Shown here piece after piece: positions 17,579 to 25,214 of a stretch of DNA of 64,000 bases. The stretch's first letter is position 1, and each line of letters opens with the position of its first letter. The stretch lies in assembly GCF_030929555.1 (NCBI RefSeq), contig NZ_JAVFVT010000042.1, forward strand, positions 1 through 64,000, written 5' to 3'. Origin of the DNA: Paenibacillus sp. LHD-117. Its GTDB lineage: Bacteria; Bacillota; Bacilli; Paenibacillales; Paenibacillaceae. The position numbers and the translations under genes were made by a program. The notes under the pieces are model-generated. The model saw nothing but the letters and a program-made list of their open reading frames with translations. It ran no database searches and was not told where the DNA came from.

Positions 17579-18799
17579 TTAGACGGATCCGGTGAGCTGT
17601 TTCGCTGCCGATGCGGGCTGTATTCTGCACAGCCGGTTCGAGAAAAACGATCCCCACAGCGAGACGGCAATCAGCACAAGATTGGTCAGTACGGTAAGGA
17701 GCAGCGCGTTCATGAAAGCGGACATGAAGCCGAGGACTCCGAGCGCGAGCAGGCCAATCAGGTAAGGCGACGAGACGACGCCCGACACGATCCGCATGAA
17801 CAGGGCGTTGCCGAGCATGAACAAGGCGGGTCCTACGAGAGTGACGGCTATCGTTTGGGTGTCGATGTGGCCGACGGGATGGGCAAGCAGCAATTCATCG
17901 GCGACGGCCGTCACGATAATACCCGCGACCAGCAGCAGATGCGTATACGTGTAAGCGGATCTGGCGACGCGGCCCGGATCGGACGAATGGGCGATAAAAT
18001 GATGTCCGGTTTTGGCGGTCGAACCGAAGTAGATCCACCACATCGCGGCCGAGCCGGCGAAAGCGGTCGCGAAGGCGGCTAACGTGGCCGGGCTCCAGTC
18101 CAGCTTGGCGAAGGTCGCTCCCGTTATCAGAATCGATTCGCCCAGCGCAATGATGATGAACAGGCCGCAGCGTTCGGCCATATGGGATCCTTCCACGTTC
18201 CAGACCGCTGTTGGCGTTCTGCCGAGTCGCGGCGTCCAGAAGCCTAACGAAGGAGCCGCGTATTCGATCGACAGCGCAATGATCCATAAAGCCATCCGCC
18301 ATTCACTCTCTATGATTCCTCCGGCAATCCAGAACACGCCGGACAACGTCAGCCAAGCGAGTATACGGACAAAATTAACCCGGAGTTCATGAAGCCCGCC
18401 GCGAAGGAGCCATACCGTATACGCGGTCCGTCCCACTTGAAACAACGTGTAGGCGGCGGCAAAATAAAGGCCGGACGTTTCGAACGCTTTCGGAATCGAA
18501 GAGGACATGATCAACCCCAGCAGCATTAGTGCGATCAGCAGGACGCGCACCTGTTGGCTTTCGGGATTCAGGGAGTTAATGACCCAAGCGGTAAAGATCC
18601 AAGCCCACCAGACGGCCATCGTAATGAGCGCTAGTCGAACGGCGCCTTCCAGCGTGAAGTTTTCCAGGAAGGAATGCGACAGCTGCGTGATGGCAAAGAC
18701 AAAGATCAAGTCGAAAAACAACTCAATAAACGATACTTTTCCCGAGTCGCTGCTCCCCCGGCTGCGCAGCAACAAGGCTCTTGCGGTTAACGGCTCCAT
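17579..18799 (-). CDS. ltrA: low temperature requirement protein A (LtrA) family membrane protein
   Basis: This 406-residue integral membrane protein has about twelve hydrophobic segments. The conserved N-terminal LtrA motif is VSFIELFFDLIFVFAITQLS near residue 22, and a central ERCGLFIIIALGESI block is also typical. LtrA was named from Listeria mutants unable to grow in the cold; its molecular role is unknown. TAAGGAGTGAAAGG precedes the ATG. It is followed closely by rpiA on the same strand. Confidence 0.92.
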   Translation of the reverse strand: MEPLTARALLLRSRGSSDSGKVSFIELFFDLIFVFAITQLSHSFLENFTLEGAVRLALITMAVWWAWIFTAWVINSLNPESQQVRVLLIALMLLGLIMSSSIPKAFETSGLYFAAAYTLFQVGRTAYTVWLLRGGLHELRVNFVRILAWLTLSGVFWIAGGIIESEWRMALWIIALSIEYAAPSLGFWTPRLGRTPTAVWNVEGSHMAERCGLFIIIALGESILITGATFAKLDWSPATLAAFATAFAGSAAMWWIYFGSTAKTGHHFIAHSSDPGRVARSAYTYTHLLLVAGIIVTAVADELLLAHPVGHIDTQTIAVTLVGPALFMLGNALFMRIVSGVVSSPYLIGLLALGVLGFMSAFMNALLLTVLTNLVLIAVSLWGSFFSNRLCRIQPASAAKQLTGSV

Positions 18800-18892
18800 C
18801 CTTTCACTCCTTATGAGATTGGTAAAACTATTCTAATAGACATCCATTGTAGCATGGGGATGCATTTTGGTCTCACATTAATGACCATGGTA

Positions 18893-18914
18893 GGGTTCGT
18901 TCATCGAACCTTTT
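18893..18914. repeat. small hairpin in the ltrA / 18959 gene intergenic region
   Basis: GGTTCG and CGAACC flank TTCAT, followed by TTTT. A TATAGT lies just after it at about 18919-18924 and could be the -10 of the next gene, so this may be an operator or a weak terminator. Confidence 0.35.
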
Positions 18915-18958
18915 CTGGTATAGTAGAGACATCTATTTCGGGAAGAAGAGGGCCGCTT

Positions 18959-19978
18959 ATGGGGAAGAAGCTGTTCTGGTCGGATTGGTTGATTGTCGTG
19001 GGGTTTGTCTTGTGGTTCTGGGGCTCGGAGATCGTCAAGAAATACGCCGAGAAAACATGGTTTGAGCCGGTGCTGGCATGGCTGAACAACAACTTTATGT
19101 TTTCCGTCCCGTTTTGGTCGGTGTTTTTTTTCGCCGGCACGTTTGTGGCCATCTTCCTGCGTTATCATCAGCGCAGAGTGGCGGAGCTGGAGACGCTGCT
19201 CGAAGACGAGAAACGGATCATGTCCCTGCTGAACGAGGAGCAAAGGCCGCTTCAGCTGCGATATTTGCTTGGCAAGGCGGCGCGATCGTTCGTGGAGCGT
19301 AACCCGTACGCGATCGCGGCTCAGCTATTCCATTACGAGATCATGATCGGACGCGGCAATACGCGAATAGCAGTCAAAAATATCGGCGAATACGCCAGGG
19401 AAGGCGAGAACGTCAACATTTTCTCGCAGCATTACTACAACGTGCCGACTAGATTGTATCAGGAGCTGCGTGAAGCGCAAAAGGCGCTGGCCTCGCATGA
19501 CTTGATGCCGGCGATCCTGATGGCCGAACGGCTGCAGTCCCGGCTGCGGGCGAAGAGCGCCGTTCATTATACGGGCAAGGACGCCGTGGAATTCGCGTTC
19601 TGCAGAATCGCGCTTGGCATGATGGCGACCTATCTCGACATCCGCGTCGATTACGAGCTGCCCGAGGACAAGGCGGAGAAGCTGGACGGCATGCTCCGCT
19701 CTGGCATTCTGATGGCCATTCTCATGCAAACGAACTACTACGTGTTCTCGAACCATGGCAGCGACGAGAAGCGGGACAGGGTTTACTACGCTACCGAGAT
19801 CCAAATGCCGCGGGAGCGGATGCTCGCTTTGATCATTTTTAGTCCGGGTCTGCATGACGAATCGAGCCGCTTCATCGACGAGACGATGACGGAGGCTGAT
19901 CAAGTTCTGCGTGAATTGTTGGCCAGAATATATTATAATGGGAAGAACGATGCTGGAGGAGGACGGAACCATGGATGA
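18959..19978 (+). CDS. membrane-anchored protein of unknown function
   Basis: The 339-residue product has two N-terminal hydrophobic segments (about 8-24 and 44-63). A charged coiled-coil-prone stretch follows (about 68-95), then a mixed soluble domain of about 240 residues with no recognised motif. It is probably attached to the inner face of the membrane. Nothing in it shows an enzyme. ATG 18959 follows GGAAGAAGAGGG; an open frame reaches back to 18854 without a ribosome-binding site. Its end overlaps the start of a 56-residue gene, pointing to translational coupling and a shared role. Confidence 0.75.
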   Translation: MGKKLFWSDWLIVVGFVLWFWGSEIVKKYAEKTWFEPVLAWLNNNFMFSVPFWSVFFFAGTFVAIFLRYHQRRVAELETLLEDEKRIMSLLNEEQRPLQLRYLLGKAARSFVERNPYAIAAQLFHYEIMIGRGNTRIAVKNIGEYAREGENVNIFSQHYYNVPTRLYQELREAQKALASHDLMPAILMAERLQSRLRAKSAVHYTGKDAVEFAFCRIALGMMATYLDIRVDYELPEDKAEKLDGMLRSGILMAILMQTNYYVFSNHGSDEKRDRVYYATEIQMPRERMLALIIFSPGLHDESSRFIDETMTEADQVLRELLARIYYNGKNDAGGGRNHG

Positions 19979-20141
19979 TGTCCAAAAAATCCCCGTACTC
20001 CAAGGGGAAGAACGTACGAAGGCGCTGCAGAAGCTCGAAGCCTATGGCTTCAAGGTTAAGCCGGCCCAGTCCGAGGAGGAGCCAACCCCGAAGAATATTT
20101 CGTTCTTCGGACGCCGGACGGAACGGATGGTTATCGGCTAA
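19971..20141 (+). CDS. small protein of unknown function (56 aa)
   Basis: The ATG at 19971 is preceded by GGAGGAGGA, written within the end of the preceding gene, and overlaps it by 8 bases. The protein is hydrophilic and has no membrane segment; it contains a helix-prone EERTKALQKLEAYGF stretch and a basic C-terminal end. No family is recognised. A strong terminator follows at 20169, which supports this as the last gene of a two-gene operon. Confidence 0.7.
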   Translation: MDDVQKIPVLQGEERTKALQKLEAYGFKVKPAQSEEEPTPKNISFFGRRTERMVIG

Positions 20142-20168
20142 TCGCCTCGCCTCGCGAGCGCATAAGGG

Positions 20169-20198
20169 AGAGAGACGACCTCGTCGTCTCTTTTTTTT
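20169..20198 (+). terminator. rho-independent terminator
   Basis: GAGAGACGAC and GTCGTCTCT pair around a short CTC loop and are followed by eight T residues. Confidence 0.9.
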
Positions 20199-20314
20199 CG
20201 CATAAGAACGAATAATTTTCCGAACATATCGGAATAACATATGAGAATTTGCAAGGAAGCGCTTTTCTCACACGTCGGCCGCTCACCGCATACCGTATGG
20301 CAGGAGGGTGGAGC

Positions 20315-20533
20315 ATGAAACGAACGAAGGCGGATTGGCTGGCGATACTTGCGGACCGCGGATTCAAGATCGGGTTGCCGGCGACGTACCGCGAACGCGG
20401 CTCTTATGTGGAGATCAGACGCAGCACGCTGACGCTTGCGCAGCTGGAAGCCCCCGAGAACGGGTTCCACCTGTCGCACGATCCACACCAATCCAGCCTA
20501 TCTGGCGAATCTCGCAATCCGGGCTCGGTCTGA
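20315..20533 (+). CDS. hypothetical protein (72 aa)
   Basis: A good ribosome-binding site, CAGGAGGGTGG, precedes ATG 20315. The N-terminal half (ADWLAILADRGFKIGLPATY) looks like a real globular sequence. The last 20 residues are low complexity, rich in Ser, His and Pro, so the reading frame could have been extended by a mutation. No family is recognised. It converges with a Spo0E-like gene 10 bases away. Confidence 0.5.
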   Translation: MKRTKADWLAILADRGFKIGLPATYRERGSYVEIRRSTLTLAQLEAPENGFHLSHDPHQSSLSGESRNPGSV

Positions 20534-20542
20534 TCGGTGTAA

Positions 20543-20791
20543 TTATCCCGCGATCTTCTTCTTCTTCGGCAGGGAGCATAGCTGAACTTGATCGACTTCT
20601 TGCCAGCTCACCTTACCGGAGGAATTGCAAGCTTCGAGCTGAGGGCATTGCCTGTATTGGACAAGGGCGTCGTCAAGCGACTGACTCGCCTCGAGGACGG
20701 ACGGGGCCGTAAACGATCCGTAGGTGTCGAACGTGAGCTCCATGATCCTGCGGAGCCGCTCGATTCGGTTTCTGCACTCGCATAGATTCAT
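20543..20791 (-). CDS. Spo0E-like sporulation regulatory aspartyl phosphatase
   Basis: This 82-residue protein shows the Spo0E family pattern: a short two-helix hairpin with I-E-x-L-R near the start and the signature SQSLDDALVQY. The S-x-x-L-D core binds and dephosphorylates Spo0A~P, so it should delay sporulation. A Cys-rich and Lys-rich C-terminal tail is unusual. ATG 20791 has AAGGAGG at 9 bases; the alternative ATG at 20797 is too close. It is expressed alone. Confidence 0.82.
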   Translation of the reverse strand: MNLCECRNRIERLRRIMELTFDTYGSFTAPSVLEASQSLDDALVQYRQCPQLEACNSSGKVSWQEVDQVQLCSLPKKKKIAG

Positions 20792-20823
20792 AGACATTCG
20801 CCTCCTTCGCGATAGAGTTGCTG

Positions 20824-20887
20824 GAACGCTTCATTATTTTACAACAAATAACGTTTATTGACTATATGTGGAAGCGTTCTTTTTTTC
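20824..20887. repeat. distant inverted repeat with T-run
   Basis: GAACGCTTC (20824-20832) and GAAGCGTTC (20871-20879) are separated by 38 AT-rich bases, and T residues follow the second arm on the plus strand. It lies between the proline dehydrogenase stop and the Spo0E-like start, so it is more likely an operator pair or leader fold than a simple terminator. Confidence 0.4.
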
Positions 20888-20894
20888 TCCATGA

Positions 20895-21818
20895 CTAACG
20901 GAACATATTCCGCAGCACAAGCCATAGATTAGCCGGCTTCTCCGCGAGCCTGCGCGTGTAATAGGGGTACCACATCTCCCCGTACGGAACGTAACAGCGG
21001 ATCCGGTATCCTTCGCGCGCCAAGTTTGCCTGCTCGTTCATTCGGAGGCCGTAGAGCATTTGGAATTCGAACGCGGACTTCGGAATGCGGCGTTCGAGCG
21101 CGTAACGTTTCACGTAGCGAATAATTGCGTCGTCATGCGTGGCGACTGCCGTATAGACGCCTTGATCCAGATGGAGGCGGATCATATGCTTGAACTGCTG
21201 AGCGACCTCGTCTTTCCTCTGATAGGCGATGGACGAGGGCTCCTTGTACGCGCCCTTCACGAGCCGCAAGCTAATGCCGTCATCGATGCAGCGTTCGGTA
21301 TCCGAAGCGGTCCGGCGAAGATAGGCTTGCAGGACGGTGCCGACATTGCGGAGCCCTTCCGCATGAAGCCTCCTCACGATGTCGAGCGTTGCATCCGTAT
21401 AAGGCGAATCCTCCATATCGAGTCGGACGAAGTTGCCGATCGAGGCGGCATGTCTCGCTACGGCCCTAATGTTCCGATAACAGGCTTCCCGGTCGAGGGC
21501 AAGCCCCATTTGTGTCGGCTTCAGGGAGACGTTGGAGGCGACGCCCTTGTCCGCGATGCCGTCCAGCAGTCTTATGTAGGCGTCGCGGTACGCTTCTGCC
21601 TCGGGCAGCTGCCGGATGCCCTCACCAAGATGATCGAGCGTGGCCATGATCCCTTTCTTGTTCAGCTCCTTCACCTGAAATAGCGCTTTCGGCAATTGCT
21701 GGCCGGCGATGAACCTGGAAGCCAATCTCTTGCCGTATTTGACCGTCAGCGCCCGAACCGCCCGGTTGCCTGCGATCGTCAGCAATGTTTTGCGATAAAG
21801 CTCCGTTCCGATTGCCAT
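20895..21818 (-). CDS. proline dehydrogenase
   Basis: The 307-residue protein is a monofunctional FAD-dependent proline dehydrogenase of the Firmicutes PutB/FadM type. It oxidises proline to pyrroline-5-carboxylate at the membrane. The TIM-barrel motifs are present: NVSLKPTQMG near residue 96, VRLDMEDSPYTDAT near 128, LRLVKGAYKEP near 185, ATHDD near 226, and the C-terminal YVPYGEMWYPYYTRRLAEKP. GAAGGAGG precedes the ATG. No pyrroline-5-carboxylate dehydrogenase gene is adjacent. Confidence 0.95.
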   Translation of the reverse strand: MAIGTELYRKTLLTIAGNRAVRALTVKYGKRLASRFIAGQQLPKALFQVKELNKKGIMATLDHLGEGIRQLPEAEAYRDAYIRLLDGIADKGVASNVSLKPTQMGLALDREACYRNIRAVARHAASIGNFVRLDMEDSPYTDATLDIVRRLHAEGLRNVGTVLQAYLRRTASDTERCIDDGISLRLVKGAYKEPSSIAYQRKDEVAQQFKHMIRLHLDQGVYTAVATHDDAIIRYVKRYALERRIPKSAFEFQMLYGLRMNEQANLAREGYRIRCYVPYGEMWYPYYTRRLAEKPANLWLVLRNMFR

Positions 21819-21930
21819 GCGAGACCTCCTTCACCGTTTCTCCCGCCTATAATGCATCGTTATACTATATGCGGGATGCCGCTCCCATTATTAGTTGGGG
21901 GGAAGGCTTGTCCCCGATCCAAAAAGCAGG

Positions 21931-21955
21931 AAAGACCCGTGCGGCACGGGTCTTT
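21931..21955 (-). terminator. terminator of the minus-strand yjcZ gene
   Basis: AAAGACCCGTGC and the complementary GCACGGGTCTTT form a perfect stem with T/A ends. It lies between the small gene at 22015 and proline dehydrogenase. Confidence 0.85.
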
Positions 21956-22014
21956 CGCCAAGATGCCTGCTGCGTCTCATGTCCTCATGCATGGAGGTTA
22001 CAATCAGACATGGA

Positions 22015-22125
22015 TTAATACCATTTAGAACCGAAGCTGAAGCTACAAGCGATAATCACCAGAAGGATGAAGAGAACCAGAATGGCTCCGACGTTATTAT
22101 AAGCACCACCAACGCAACCGGACAT
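22015..22125 (-). CDS. YjcZ family sporulation protein (36 aa)
   Basis: The tiny protein has the YjcZ signature: a Gly/Asn-rich N-terminus (SGCVGGAYNNVGAILVLFI) and a single hydrophobic helix, LVLFILLVIIACSF. Homologues are spore-associated membrane peptides made in the mother cell. AAGGAGGTG precedes the ATG. A CATANNNTA sequence lies 35 bases upstream of the ATG. It is divergent from a second yjcZ gene and was found by reading below the usual size limit. Confidence 0.85.
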   Translation of the reverse strand: MSGCVGGAYNNVGAILVLFILLVIIACSFSFGSKWY

Positions 22126-22160
22126 TGTTACATGCACCTCCTTACGTTTTGAGTACTCTG

Positions 22161-22169
22161 TAGGTTATG
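22161..22169 (-). promoter_or_regulatory. candidate sigma-E/sigma-K -10 box for the minus-strand yjcZ
   Basis: On the minus strand this reads CATAACCTA, matching CATANNNTA, the -10 shared by the mother-cell sigma factors. The -35 is not decisive. Confidence 0.5.
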
Positions 22170-22304
22170 CGCCTTTGGTTATCCGTGATTGGGTATCTGT
22201 TCCTATGGCATATAACTTCGGCTTAAGCCCAGTTTGCGGGACAAGTGTGGGGAATCGCATGGACAACGGCCGCGACGGGGTTCGATTGGTGAGGGTTTCG
22301 GCGC

Positions 22305-22327
22305 AAAATGTGCAAACGCACAATTTT
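22305..22327. repeat. small hairpin upstream of the plus-strand yjcZ
   Basis: AAAATGTGC and GCACAATTTT pair around AAAC with a one-base bulge. It lies between the two divergent mother-cell promoter candidates and may be an operator (for example for a SpoIIID- or GerE-type regulator) or just a fold. Confidence 0.4.
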
Positions 22328-22358
22328 CCTCTCCGCCTATACATTCGGGTGAAATATA

Positions 22359-22367
22359 CATAGGATA
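22359..22367 (+). promoter_or_regulatory. candidate sigma-E/sigma-K -10 box for the plus-strand yjcZ
   Basis: CATAGGATA matches CATANNNTA and ends 33 bases before ATG 22401, almost the same spacing as in the divergent yjcZ gene. Confidence 0.5.
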
Positions 22368-22400
22368 CTGTACCTTAACAATAAAGGAGCTGAAAATTTC

Positions 22401-22556
22401 ATGAACTACGCAGCAAACGTTTCTGGCGGTGCTAACAACCACTATCCAGTTGCAGGTGCAGCTTGCGGTCCTGTAGGAGGCGCATTCAACAACGCTGGAG
22501 CCATTCTGGTCCTCTTCATCCTTTTGGTTATCATTGTGAAAACACTCTGCTATTAA
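22401..22556 (+). CDS. YjcZ family sporulation protein (51 aa)
   Basis: A second YjcZ-type peptide, with GGAFNNAGAILVLFILLVII, so its hydrophobic helix is nearly identical to that of the divergent gene. Its N-terminus is longer and Ala/Gly/Asn-rich, with ANNHYPVAGAACGPV. AAAGGAGCTG precedes the ATG and a strong terminator follows. It is expected in the forespore-surrounding membrane or coat during sporulation. Confidence 0.88.
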   Translation: MNYAANVSGGANNHYPVAGAACGPVGGAFNNAGAILVLFILLVIIVKTLCY

Positions 22557-22594
22557 TCACCGCCGAACGCGTATCCACTAGCTGAAATAGCATG

Positions 22595-22631
22595 AAAACC
22601 CCCGAGCGGATCGGTTCCGCTTGGGGGTTTT
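22595..22631 (+). terminator. rho-independent terminator
   Basis: AAAACCCCCGAGCGGA and TCCGCTTGGGGGTTTT form a long stem with a T-tract after the plus-strand yjcZ. Confidence 0.9.
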
Positions 22632-22737
22632 ACATTGCGCGCTTCCCTAGAAGCGGGTGTTGGCGCCGGACTCCACATTTCGACATAATAACTTTATAAT
22701 GGACATAAGGTTCTGAAGATAAAGGGGGACGTGTCAT

Positions 22738-24051
22738 TTGAGGAAAATAATCGCAACGGTCGGCTTATGGGCATTGCTCTTGGCCGTGCTAGCTGCTTGC
22801 GGTACGAATAACGATCGGACCGAGGCCGTCGCGGAGGAGAAGACGCAGCTGACGTTGTGGCATAATTTCCACGGGGACGATTTGCGTTCCGAGACGATGC
22901 GCGGAATCATCGAGGAATACAAGGAAGCGAATCCGACCGTCGAGCTGAAGATCGAAATCATCCATCCGGATGAATACCGCGCCAAGATAGGCAAAGCTGC
23001 GGAAGAGGACAAGCTTCCGGATGTGTTCGTCATGTGGAGCGGGGCAATGACAAGGGATTACGCCGCGGCGGGCCTCGTTCAGCCGATTAATGAGCTCTTA
23101 AGCGACAATCCGGAATGGAGGGACGGCTTCCTGCCGGGTTCGCTTGAAGCGTTCACGGAAGGCGATAATACGTACAGCGCGCCGATGGGGCTGTCGCCTA
23201 CGTCGATTCTCTATTACAACAAATCGATTTTCCTGGATCAAAAGCTGACCGTTCCGCGGACCTGGGAGGAGCTGCAGGACGTTATCCGCAAGCTGAACGT
23301 TAACGGCATTACGCCGATCGCCCTTGGCAACAAGGCCGGCTGGCTGGCGCAATCGAGCATCTTCAGCTCGCTGGCCGACCGGGTCACGGGAACCGATTGG
23401 TTCATGAGAGCGGTCCGGCAGGACGGGGCGGCCTTCACGGATCAAATATTCGTGGACGCGCTTGCGTACATGGAGAGGCTTGGCGAAGCCGGTGCCTTCC
23501 AAGAAGGGTTTGGCGAGATCGATAACCTGGAGATGGAGCTCATGTTCGCGCGCGGCGAAGCGGCAATGATGATAGACGGCGGCTGGGCGCTCTCCAATCT
23601 GGCCGCGAATGCGACCGAAGACGAGCTGCAGCGGCTAGGCGCGACCGTGATGCCTTCGATGCCCGAAGGTCGAGGCGACGAGCGCGCGTTGTCCGGCGTC
23701 GTGGGCTCCGGCATGGCGCTCGGCAGCAAGGCGGAGGGTGCGAGGAAAGATGCCGCGCTGCGGTTGATCTACGCGATGTCTGGTCCCGACGCTCAGAGAA
23801 GGACGCTCGAGAGCAACCAATTGGTCAGCTACAAAATTCAGCTCGAGAGAAACAAGGTGTCGCCGATCTTCGCGGAAGTGTACGAGCTCGTGAACAGCGT
23901 CGGGCTCACGCCTGTATACGACGGCTATTTGTCCACTGAAGCGTCGAATGTTTTGAACGAAGGGTTGAAGAAGCTGCTCGCCGGCCAGGCGGAGCCGGAA
24001 GAGGTCGCGGAGAGTGTGCAAGCGGCGCAGGCCAAGTCGGCAAACCAATAA
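22738..24051 (+). CDS. family 1 extracellular sugar-binding lipoprotein (orphan)
   Basis: This 437-residue solute-binding lipoprotein starts at TTG 22738 after AAAGGGGGA and has the lipobox LAAC (Cys21). The mature part resembles maltodextrin/glycerol-phosphate binding proteins (TLWHNFHGDDLR, then PMGLSPTSILYYNKSIF and IDGGWALSNL). A TATAAT lies at 22695-22700. No permease or ATPase gene is adjacent, so it must work with components encoded elsewhere or act as a sugar sensor for a two-component system. Confidence 0.9.
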   Translation: MRKIIATVGLWALLLAVLAACGTNNDRTEAVAEEKTQLTLWHNFHGDDLRSETMRGIIEEYKEANPTVELKIEIIHPDEYRAKIGKAAEEDKLPDVFVMWSGAMTRDYAAAGLVQPINELLSDNPEWRDGFLPGSLEAFTEGDNTYSAPMGLSPTSILYYNKSIFLDQKLTVPRTWEELQDVIRKLNVNGITPIALGNKAGWLAQSSIFSSLADRVTGTDWFMRAVRQDGAAFTDQIFVDALAYMERLGEAGAFQEGFGEIDNLEMELMFARGEAAMMIDGGWALSNLAANATEDELQRLGATVMPSMPEGRGDERALSGVVGSGMALGSKAEGARKDAALRLIYAMSGPDAQRRTLESNQLVSYKIQLERNKVSPIFAEVYELVNSVGLTPVYDGYLSTEASNVLNEGLKKLLAGQAEPEEVAESVQAAQAKSANQ

Positions 24052-24104
24052 CATCCGCAAAAATTAGCCGAAGCGGCAAATGGGGAGAAACCAAGGGGGA
24101 GCAA

Positions 24105-25112
24105 ATGACGAACGAAACGAATAAAGGGCACGCGCCGGTTCCCGTCTACGTGCTGACGGGATTTTTGGGCAGCGGCAAGACGACGCTGCTGACACGGCTG
24201 CTGGAGCGGCTGAAATCCGGCGGGCTACAGCCGGCCGTTATTATGAACGAGCTCGGCGACATCAATCTGGACGGACAGCTCGTCGAAGGCGGCGTGCCGA
24301 TGGCGGAGCTGCTGAGCGGCTGCATCTGCTGCAGCATGCGCGGCGATCTCGGACTCGAGATTGACGGCCTCATGCGCAAGCATCGTCCGGGAGCCATCGT
24401 GATCGAGGCGACCGGAGCGGCCAATCCGATGGAGCTGCTGGACGGGGTGACGGAGGCGGCGCTGTATCGGCCGGTCGAGCTGAAGTCCGTCATCGCGGTC
24501 GTGGACGGCCCGCAGCTGCTGGACCGAAGCCGCGACGGTAAAGGTCGCACGTTCAAACTGATGCGGGATCAGATTCGCTGCGGAACGGCGCTGCTGCTGA
24601 ACAAATCGGACCGGCTAGCGCCCGAAGAGCTGGTGGAAGCGCAGCAGCTTCTACGGGACATGAACGCCTATGCGCCGATCATTCCGACCGTCCGCTGCGA
24701 GACAGAGGAGTGGGACAGGCTGCTTGGGGGAACCGGCGAAATGATTATCGAGGCTGGCGCGGCTGGCGGGCGGAGTTCCGATCACGAGACGGAAGGCAAT
24801 CGGCATCATAGCCACTCCCATGTCATGGCGGTTACGCATTATTTGCGCGGACCTGTCGACAGCGAGGCGTTCGAGAGGCTGCTGAACGGGCTGCCAAGCG
24901 ACATCTACAGGGCGAAGGGCATTGTCTCTTTCTCGGATACGTCGAGCGGAAGCCGGTTCTTGTTCCAATATGCGTACAAGGAAACGGATTTCATTCGAAT
25001 CGAGCCGCAAGGCGAGGTATTGGACGTAGCCGTCTTCATCGGCGAACATTTCTCTCGGGAGCTATTGATCGAGAAGCTGCGCAAGCTGGAAAACGGGGAA
25101 GTGGAGTCATAA
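24105..25112 (+). CDS. CobW/COG0523 family GTP-dependent metallochaperone
   Basis: The 335-residue G3E-family GTPase has the P-loop GFLGSGKT at 19-26, the metal-binding motif CICC at 73-76, a Walker B region around 97-103 (AIVIEATGAANPMEL), the base-recognition motif NKSD near 166, and a His-rich stretch (HHSHSH) before the C-terminal CobW_C domain. Family members insert or store zinc or other metals in target proteins. The specific metal is not predictable. GGGGGAGC precedes the ATG. Confidence 0.93.
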   Translation: MTNETNKGHAPVPVYVLTGFLGSGKTTLLTRLLERLKSGGLQPAVIMNELGDINLDGQLVEGGVPMAELLSGCICCSMRGDLGLEIDGLMRKHRPGAIVIEATGAANPMELLDGVTEAALYRPVELKSVIAVVDGPQLLDRSRDGKGRTFKLMRDQIRCGTALLLNKSDRLAPEELVEAQQLLRDMNAYAPIIPTVRCETEEWDRLLGGTGEMIIEAGAAGGRSSDHETEGNRHHSHSHVMAVTHYLRGPVDSEAFERLLNGLPSDIYRAKGIVSFSDTSSGSRFLFQYAYKETDFIRIEPQGEVLDVAVFIGEHFSRELLIEKLRKLENGEVES

Positions 25113-25214
25113 TTTGTCGCATCATGTCTATTCGCGGGTATGGTTGGTTAAAATAATCCAGATGAGGCGATTACGCCTCGGCATACCAATGCGATGGAAA
25201 GGTGAGAGAAACAT

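Noticed and set aside
20138..20491. Minus-strand 117-residue ORF opposite the 72-residue gene
   Set aside because: No start signal or recognisable sequence, and it overlaps a terminator.
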